A DNA stretch of 64,000 nt from Siderastrea radians (taxonomy: Eukaryota; Cnidaria; Anthozoa; Scleractinia; Rhizangiidae), in the NCBI GenBank assembly GCA_964017195.1, contig OZ024892.1, positions 6,571,866-6,635,865 on the forward strand, given 5' to 3'. The first letter of the stretch is position 1. The number at the start of each line of letters is the position of its first letter. A program made the position numbers and the translations under genes. A model generated the notes under the pieces. The model did no database searches and was not told the origin of the DNA. It was given only the letters and a program-made list of their open reading frames with translations. Positions 58,061-64,000 of the stretch are shown in pieces.

Positions 58061-58800
58061 ATCGCTATTATCCCCGTGAAATTAGGCGCATAAGTCTTGA
58101 AAACTGCTCGAAATCCCTCATAAGCTGGCGCCTAATATTGTGGAAAAATAGCCCGCTGCAATTTACCTAGACGCTCGCGTTCCAGTAGAATTGTAAAAAC
58201 ACCGGCCAGACTTTATCACTACTTTTAATGAGTAAAAAGGGGCTATGATTAGCTTTTGAGCCCTCTACTTTTGGTCACTTGGACGCCGTTACTCCGAGGA
58301 AGTACTTTGCTTAGGATTTTTAAACATTGGTTTCTTGAACGGACACAACATTTATTTGTTTAGAGCGATTTTTTAAAGGGCATTACTTGGATTCCTACAA
58401 TATTACAATTGAGTCTCTGATAGTAACAGAGTTGTGAGTAACAATGTTTAATGCTGCAAACCAGTTATGAAACGTGGGCGAAGCAAGTGAATTTCTCAGC
58501 TTATTAGGCCTAAAGTGTAAGTACCGTAATATTCCTTCTTAAATGTGCATAGTTCGTCTTTTTCTTGCCCCAGCGCTTATTCCCGTTAAACCAGATATAC
58601 TTTAAGGCTACTGGGTGCCGAACGTTTAGGGAGGAGGGAGAAATTGCCTCAAAAAGTAGGGAAGAGGGAGAAATTGGCTTAAAAAGTAGGGAGGAGTGAG
58701 AAATTGGCTTAAAAAGTAGGGAGGAGTGAGATTTACCCCCCTGTCCCTCCCCCCTCTTAACAATAGCACGAAAATACCAAACCCTTAGCCTCTACGAATC

Positions 58801-59840
58801 CTATTCGCCTTGACTGAAGAAAAAGTCACTTCCGTTGAGCCCCTGTGGCTTAATGCATCTCAACCTGTAAGCCCACTGTCCCTCTTTATCCAATAGAGCC
58901 GACTCGTCAGATACTTTGTCAATTAATTTGATGTTCACATCCTCAAGGCCATAACGGTCTATAAATGAGATCATCCTTATCTTAATCATCATTAGAGAGC
59001 CTTGAGTGCACTCTAAAGTGAGATTTGTGGATGTTAAACCTAAGCCTGAATTTTATTGTAGTTAAACCAAAGTATTTTTCATGACATTATACGGCAAAAA
59101 GTAAACAACATTACCACTTTTGCAGTCTAGTTCGTAATTATAAGTGAATAGCTCTTTCCAGTGTTCTGAGATGTAAACCTGTCGCCCGGTTCAAGATACT
59201 TCCACACATGACACCGTCTGTTTCCACATCTCACGGTTCCCTTACGTTTCTGTCCTGTACGTCGGGTTGGGTTGAGTTTGGCATGCACAAAGTAGTCACC
59301 CAGACTCTTGCATTTATCTGAACAGAGCAGGAGCGGTTGAAGTTCTAGCAGAATACCGCAATGTTCAGACCAGGATGGTACGTTCCTACCAGTGGGACGC
59401 TGTTGTTGTTTAAACTCCTGGGGCGTGGTCCGAATGTCTCTTCTCTAGTTTTCAAACTAGCTCTTTGAATTTGCTGCGAAACAAACGCTTTTCTATACCC
59501 GCTCGCTATAAGAAATGTGCATAGGTCTGCAGCCATACGCTCAAACGCTTCTGACGTGGAAATTATTCGTCGAAGTCTTGGGGGGCTGAGCGTATGGTAT
59601 GCTGTCCTTGTATACATCCGGGGTGACACGACGTGTGAAACAAATACTGGTGTTTATCTGTTGGCTTGACGTATTAGTCAGTCTCTATTCTTTCGTTGTT
59701 ATTTACTACCTGGACATCCAGGTAATTAACGCGTTTTTTATACGAGTACCACGTAACTTTAATCGTACCATGGGCTTATTTGACGTAAGACAAAAATTCC
59801 ATCAGTTCATCCTCGAAGATATTAAAACATTGAGGAATGA
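58801..59840 (-). pseudogene. Penelope-like element fragment, RT end plus GIY-YIG endonuclease
   Basis: Minus strand. From about 59840: EDELMEFL..., HGTIKVTWYS, RVNYLDVQVV, ETD-stop-YVKPTDKHQYLF, then AFERMAADLCTFLIASGYRK and SVPLVGTYHPGLN (59629-59345). Next come Cys-rich VRCGNRRCHVW, NYELDCKSGNVVYF (start of the endonuclease) and GQWAYRLRCIKPQGLNGSDF (58992-58801), the typical end of the GIY-YIG module. Several stops and frameshifts. The N-terminal RT half is absent to the right. Confidence 0.75.
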
Positions 59841-59992
59841 AAGTCTTCTTTTTCTTTTCTTTTGCATCTTTTTCATTTTTCTCTGCCATACCGGTGCAGT
59901 GCTCTCACCAGCTGAACTATCTGGGAGCTGGTCATTTGAGAGTACGTATTCAGTATCACGTAAATGGAGATTGGCCTTTTTTATGCTACAGA

Positions 59993-60095
59993 CGGATAAT
60001 CCGTCTGAGACGAGAAGTTAGTTCGTCTGGTTAGGCGTCTCAGTATCAAGACGGGCACAAGATGGATTATGCGTCTGGACGAACTAACTTTGGTA
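59993..60095. repeat. Short imperfect hairpin
   Basis: 'agttagttcgtctgg' (about 60017) is complemented by 'gacgaactaact' (about 60076-60090), with further partial pairing of 'ggataatccgtctgag' to 'ggattatgcgtctg'-type sequence. Function unknown. Confidence 0.45.
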
Positions 60096-62282
60096 GTTAA
60101 AACAAAGCAACCACATCCTATGAACTTAATTTAATAGTCATGTGGTATTAAACAATATATGGCTCATACTCATACATAATTGCTCTCTCTTGTTAGAAAA
60201 CTTATCTCAAAAGTAACGTTCGTCCAGGGCTATTTCCCGCCAAGTGCAGGTCCCGGTCTTTAACTCGCTGGGTTTGTCATGTTTTGTTAGATATGGGGCT
60301 GCGCTTTCAGGTGAATTCGGCGTGCGGGTGCTGAGCTAAAACTTGCGAGAAGGTTATCCTTTATCACTTAAATAAGCGAAATCACCAGAAATGTAATTAA
60401 TCTTTAAATTATTTCTTATCCACGTACTTTGATTGATATTCATCCCTTGTAGCTATAAAAGGGAAAATTATCTCTTATTACATAAACCCTGTTTCATTTG
60501 ATGGGAGCTATACCACTGGCACATAGAAGAGAAAAGATAATATCTACATCTATTCTACTACATATCTACTAACCCAAACTATATCGAGTAAATTGCTTAG
60601 TACCAGCTATTTCTGAAACTGAATCAATAAGAAAAGTATTAACAAAACAACAACAACAACACCTAATAGCAATTATGACAAGTTAATGACCCACAAAATG
60701 GCGTAAGATATTAAATTGAGAAAAAAAAGTATAAAGATAACATTTGTATCAGCAACTAATATTATTGTTCAAACTGCGACAGTGTAACGCGTTCATTGCG
60801 AATATGGTTTTCTATAATCGCGGGCAGGGCCGTAGCCAGACTTTTCTGATAACCGAGGCAATTGCGAAAAGCCGGAGGGGCTAGCTTTTAGGGGGTTAAG
60901 TTCGAAATCTAGACGCTCTTAAATACCATTTTTAGCATTTTCCTGGTAGAATTTTCCCCCAAACATAATCAGAATCCAAACTAACTTTAACAGCATTTAT
61001 GTTTGTTACTAGTTCTCCATTTTAAAATTTCAACAGTTTCATTCAGAAATGAAGCTTTAGAAACTCTGAAATGTTATTTCAGCATTCGTGACGAAAAAAA
61101 AAATATCGCGTTCAAGTGCACCAGTGCAAGTGTACTAGTGCTGAAGTGTACTCTCTGCTTAAGGCCTCGCCTTTATTTGGAGAAAGCTAAAGCAATTCTC
61201 TGATGACCACTGTCGTCCCATTTTTGCAATATTTGCAACGACTCTGGATTGATATCGTGAACGTATGTTGACCTGGATCACGTCTTCAACCGGAGAAACT
61301 GGTGGGCTCGCGACCAGCACATAAGTGAAGTATTACTTACTGTTATCACACTTTGAGGTACCGCTGGCGTGGTTTACTGCCAGAAACATGTTACATAATT
61401 AAATAAATTAATTTGTCTATTTAAGTTTTTAACTGCAAGGAAAAAGTTTTACTTAGACAACTGTCTCGGTTGCCTCAATACTGATTACGGGCCTGGTGGG
61501 TCGTCTTAGTGAGAACAGATGCCCAGTAGACAAATACACAAGTAATCAGGCTTGCTTATTAGTGAAGTGAATACCCAACATCAAAGAGCTCGGGGCATAC
61601 AGTTCCACATCATTGTCCTTCCGGTGACGAGGTGCTTTTTAGGGGAACCTAGTACTGTTGTCGATCAAATACAGCAAGAGACAAAATCTTTAACTCAAAG
61701 ATTTCAATGGTCTCAAACAACGTTACCCTTCATCTTTCGAAGTGTTCAATCTTCTCTTCAACGAGATGGCTCTTAGTGCTCCTAATGTTTTGCCAATAAA
61801 AACAGTTTATTTTCAGGTGTTTTTGAAGCTGTTCTACGAGACTAGTCTGTGACTACCCGTTTTAGCTATTCAACCTGAACATTCGGATGGAACCGACAAC
61901 TGAATTTATTTTCTATTTTCCTGACTAAAACAACACAACTGAAACAGAGAAAAACGCAAGGAAATATTAAATATTATTAAGGATTGCACTCAATGACGGA
62001 GTAGGTGACATTTAATTTCCCCAAGTTCGAGCATTTGCGAAGAAACGAATCCCAACGATTCTCAAACGAAAGTCTGTCCAAGCTAGTAAAGGTGACATAC
62101 TAGAGACTATACTGAAAGCTTTATACTTCCATAAATTGCTGTTTTTATCTCGATCTTATGACAAGAAACACTTGGTCATGTTGTTCTTCAAATACTACAT
62201 GCGAACTACATGTCTTAATAATTGCAAGGAGTATTGTAGCCATTTAGTTCAGATTGTACTTCTAGCCATACTCTTTTTTGCT
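60096..62282. other. Non-coding stretch
   Basis: AT-rich DNA without recognised domains. ORFs at 61003 and 61552 have no family resemblance. Nothing further seen. Confidence 0.5.
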
Positions 62283-62815
62283 GCAATGTGACAACTTGTG
62301 ACAGCTTGTGACTGTGTATGACGGCTTGTGACTGTGTGTGACGGCTTGTGACGGGGTGTGACGGCTTGTGACTGTGTGCGACTGCTTGTGTCACGGGGTG
62401 TGACGGCTTGTTACTGTGTGTGACGGCTTGTGACTGGGAGTGACTGCTTGTGACGGGGTGTGACGGCTTGTGACGGAGTGTGACGGCTTGTGACTGTGTG
62501 TGACGGCCTGTGACGGGGTGTGACGGCTTGTGACGGAGTGTGACTGCTTGTGACTGTGTGTGACGGCTTGTGACGGGGTGTGACAGAGTGTGACGACTTG
62601 TGACTGTGTGTAACGGCTTGTGACGGGGTGTGACGGCTTGCAACGGCTTGTGACGGGGTGTGACGACCTGTTATGGCTTGTGACGGGGTGTGACGGGGTG
62701 TGACGAACTGTGACTGCTTGGGACTAGATGCGACGGCTTGGGACTGTGTGTAACGGCTCGTGAGTGCGTGTAACGACGGCCTGTGACTGCGTGTAACAGC
62801 CTGTGACCTATTAAT
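62283..62815. repeat. Minisatellite, 10/20-bp unit
   Basis: About 50 variants of a 10-bp unit TGACGGCTTG / TGACGGGGTG / TGACTGTGTG, often alternating to a 20-bp higher unit. The minus-strand frames stay open and give meaningless 'SHPVTSRHTQSQAVT'-type repeats. Confidence 0.95.
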
Positions 62816-63624
62816 GCTCAAATCATGGCTGATGATAGCCAATCAGATTCGAGAATTTTGTTATAGTTATGATTAATTATCAAATATTATGATTTCAACT
62901 TGTAGCCTACTAGTTGCAAAAGTACAGGGCCAGAAAAAGATAGGTGGTGGTTCTTACTTTTGAATACGTTCCGGCTTTCAATAATAAAATATAAATATTT
63001 TTAATCGGGATAAAGTCAATAACTCGCTCACAACGTATGATCTGTTGTCCCTGACATTTGTTAATAGTTCAAAACGCACTAGAAACAGTCAAAAATATCT
63101 TTTGCATCATTCTGTCGTGTGACCTAACCATACATGAAGCAAACAACTAGAACAATAATATCAGAAATAAGAAGAATGTCGTAAGGTGACAAAGCAGGTT
63201 AATTTTTGAGGCCAGTATTATTTCCACCTAAGAATTTGTTGCGGTTTGAAAGTTTCAAGTCTTGTATGAATTTGCATAGAAAAAGTGGCTGGAGGCATTT
63301 GTTACCTTCTAGCTATTTCCTTTGTTAATGGTCAAACAAACCCAAATTTTGATAATTCGGCTTTAGCCGTTTAAACGCGTCTTGACACGAAAAGAAATCA
63401 TTATAAAGACAAACTGGTCAGAAATTTTCCTTCCTGAGACCTTAAAAGGAGTAATAAAGCCAAAAGTACGAAGATATCCGAAGGTTTGACGAAATCGTTT
63501 CTGAAATGACGGCGCGCTTAAATGGAAGGAATGGAAACGACTGCTGATTCTGTGACGTCACTGTTGATGAGCAAAGAAAGCTCAAGATCCAAAGGCGAGT
63601 ATTGAAGAGTATTGTTGTAATTTT
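62816..63624. other. Non-coding; diverged partner of 24760-25320
   Basis: About 62866-63330 matches the spacer at 24760-25320 with many substitutions and indels ('gggccagaaaaagata', 'gaggccagtattattt', 'agtggctggaggca'). No ORF of note. Confidence 0.65.
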
Positions 63625-63666
63625 TTGGAAAATTCTCTGTTTTCACCCGTTTTCTTGACGTTGAAA

Positions 63667-63828
63667 ATGGCCGAGGAGCTTAAACCTGTGGCATTTAACG
63701 TAGAGCCATACCAGTTTGAGCTCATTGCCACAGAATCGGACTGCAAAATCTCAGATGATATTCGACCGACAGCAATGGCTTCGAAAGTAAACGACGGCAT
63801 TGGTATACCTGCCAAGTGTCACGCCTAA
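63667..63828 (+). CDS. Possible first exon of an unknown gene
   Basis: ATG in a good initiation context (aaaATGGcc) opens MAEELKPVAFNVEPYQFELI and an acidic stretch. An in-frame ATG also occurs at 63625. The final codons run into a repeat rich in 'cacgcct', so the real exon may end earlier, for instance at a donor within 'ttcgaaagtaaac' (63784). 'VEPYQFE' resembles N-termini of some cnidarian predicted proteins, but I cannot name a family. The downstream part lies outside the window or is absent. Confidence 0.3.
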   Translation: MAEELKPVAFNVEPYQFELIATESDCKISDDIRPTAMASKVNDGIGIPAKCHA

Positions 63829-63906
63829 GGCGTGATTGTCACGCCTGTGGATCGAAAACTGCGATCTCACGCCTACTCACGCCTGCATTCCCATTTCTCA
63901 CGCCTA
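63816..63906. repeat. Interspersed 'tcacgcct' repeat
   Basis: Five copies of (t)cacgcct at 63818-63906, including the palindrome 'cacgcctaaggcgtg'. Confidence 0.75.
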
Positions 63907-64000
63907 GTGGAAAAGTTTGAGCCTTTACAGCCTCAACCGACTCATTTGAAAAAAAAAATATAGTACTCAAATAAACTCGAACTAATGCGAGAAAATAATG

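Noticed and set aside
59599..60021. Plus-strand 140-codon ORF
   Set aside because: Antisense to the PLE remnant on the minus strand, which has clear homology.
62283..62815. CRISPR-like array
   Set aside because: Units are contiguous 10/20-bp variants without unique spacers, no cas genes are present, and the context is eukaryotic.
62215..62842. Two overlapping minus-strand ORFs of about 140 codons with SHPVT/QAVT repeats
   Set aside because: They follow from a 10-bp minisatellite unit free of stops on that strand. No protein features.

Overview
The window looks like nuclear DNA of a cnidarian, most likely an anthozoan such as a stony coral. It is AT-rich, its only confidently coding genes have GT-AG introns and AATAAA signals, and it carries a Ty3/gypsy retrotransposon, Penelope-like elements (PLEs), THAP and ISXO2/Merlin-type remnants, a hAT-like MITE and many short hairpin elements. 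There are no bacterial operons, ribosome binding sites, rRNAs or tRNAs that I can support. The taxon is an inference from content and was not tested by a search.

The architecture is dominated by one large direct duplication. Copy A (about 98-22295) and copy B (about 32695-55156) are nearly identical by eye along their length, separated by a 10.4 kb spacer (22296-32694) and followed by a right flank (55157-64000). Each copy ends with an intact three-exon gene for a small secreted-type TNF-superfamily ligand (A: 18459-20641; B: 51370-53506; 156 aa each). Both match the TNF family signature and differ at five residues.

Upstream of each TNF gene is a tandem and inverted array of units of about 1.26 kb (A: 11105-17245; B: 43973-50508). 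The units hold a short membrane-spanning ORF. Separately, a cassette with a 55-nt mini-exon-like segment with good splice sites occurs three times per copy. Read in the right frame, this mini-exon encodes a leucine-rich stretch that is phase-compatible with the first TNF-domain exon. This suggests decayed or alternative upstream (anchor/stalk) exons of an ancestral membrane TNF ligand. The array forms palindromes of more than 2 kb, and its unit number differs between copies.

The rest of each copy is non-coding or pseudogenic: an ISXO2/Merlin-type zinc-ribbon fragment, a Vps62-like pseudogene, a 367-bp tandem repeat, degenerate short-motif regions and microsatellites. Copy A alone has a 682-bp insertion, a 1.37-kb block between AT microsatellites and a 345-bp tandem duplication. 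Copy B alone has a 1.5-kb block with a THAP-domain remnant and a 177-bp tandem duplication.

The spacer holds diverged tandem repeats, a telomere-like tract and a heavily mutated gypsy element (25914-30562). The right flank holds a hAT-like MITE with a perfect 8-bp target duplication, two minus-strand PLE fragments in tandem, a 10/20-bp minisatellite and possibly the first exon of another gene at the far right edge.
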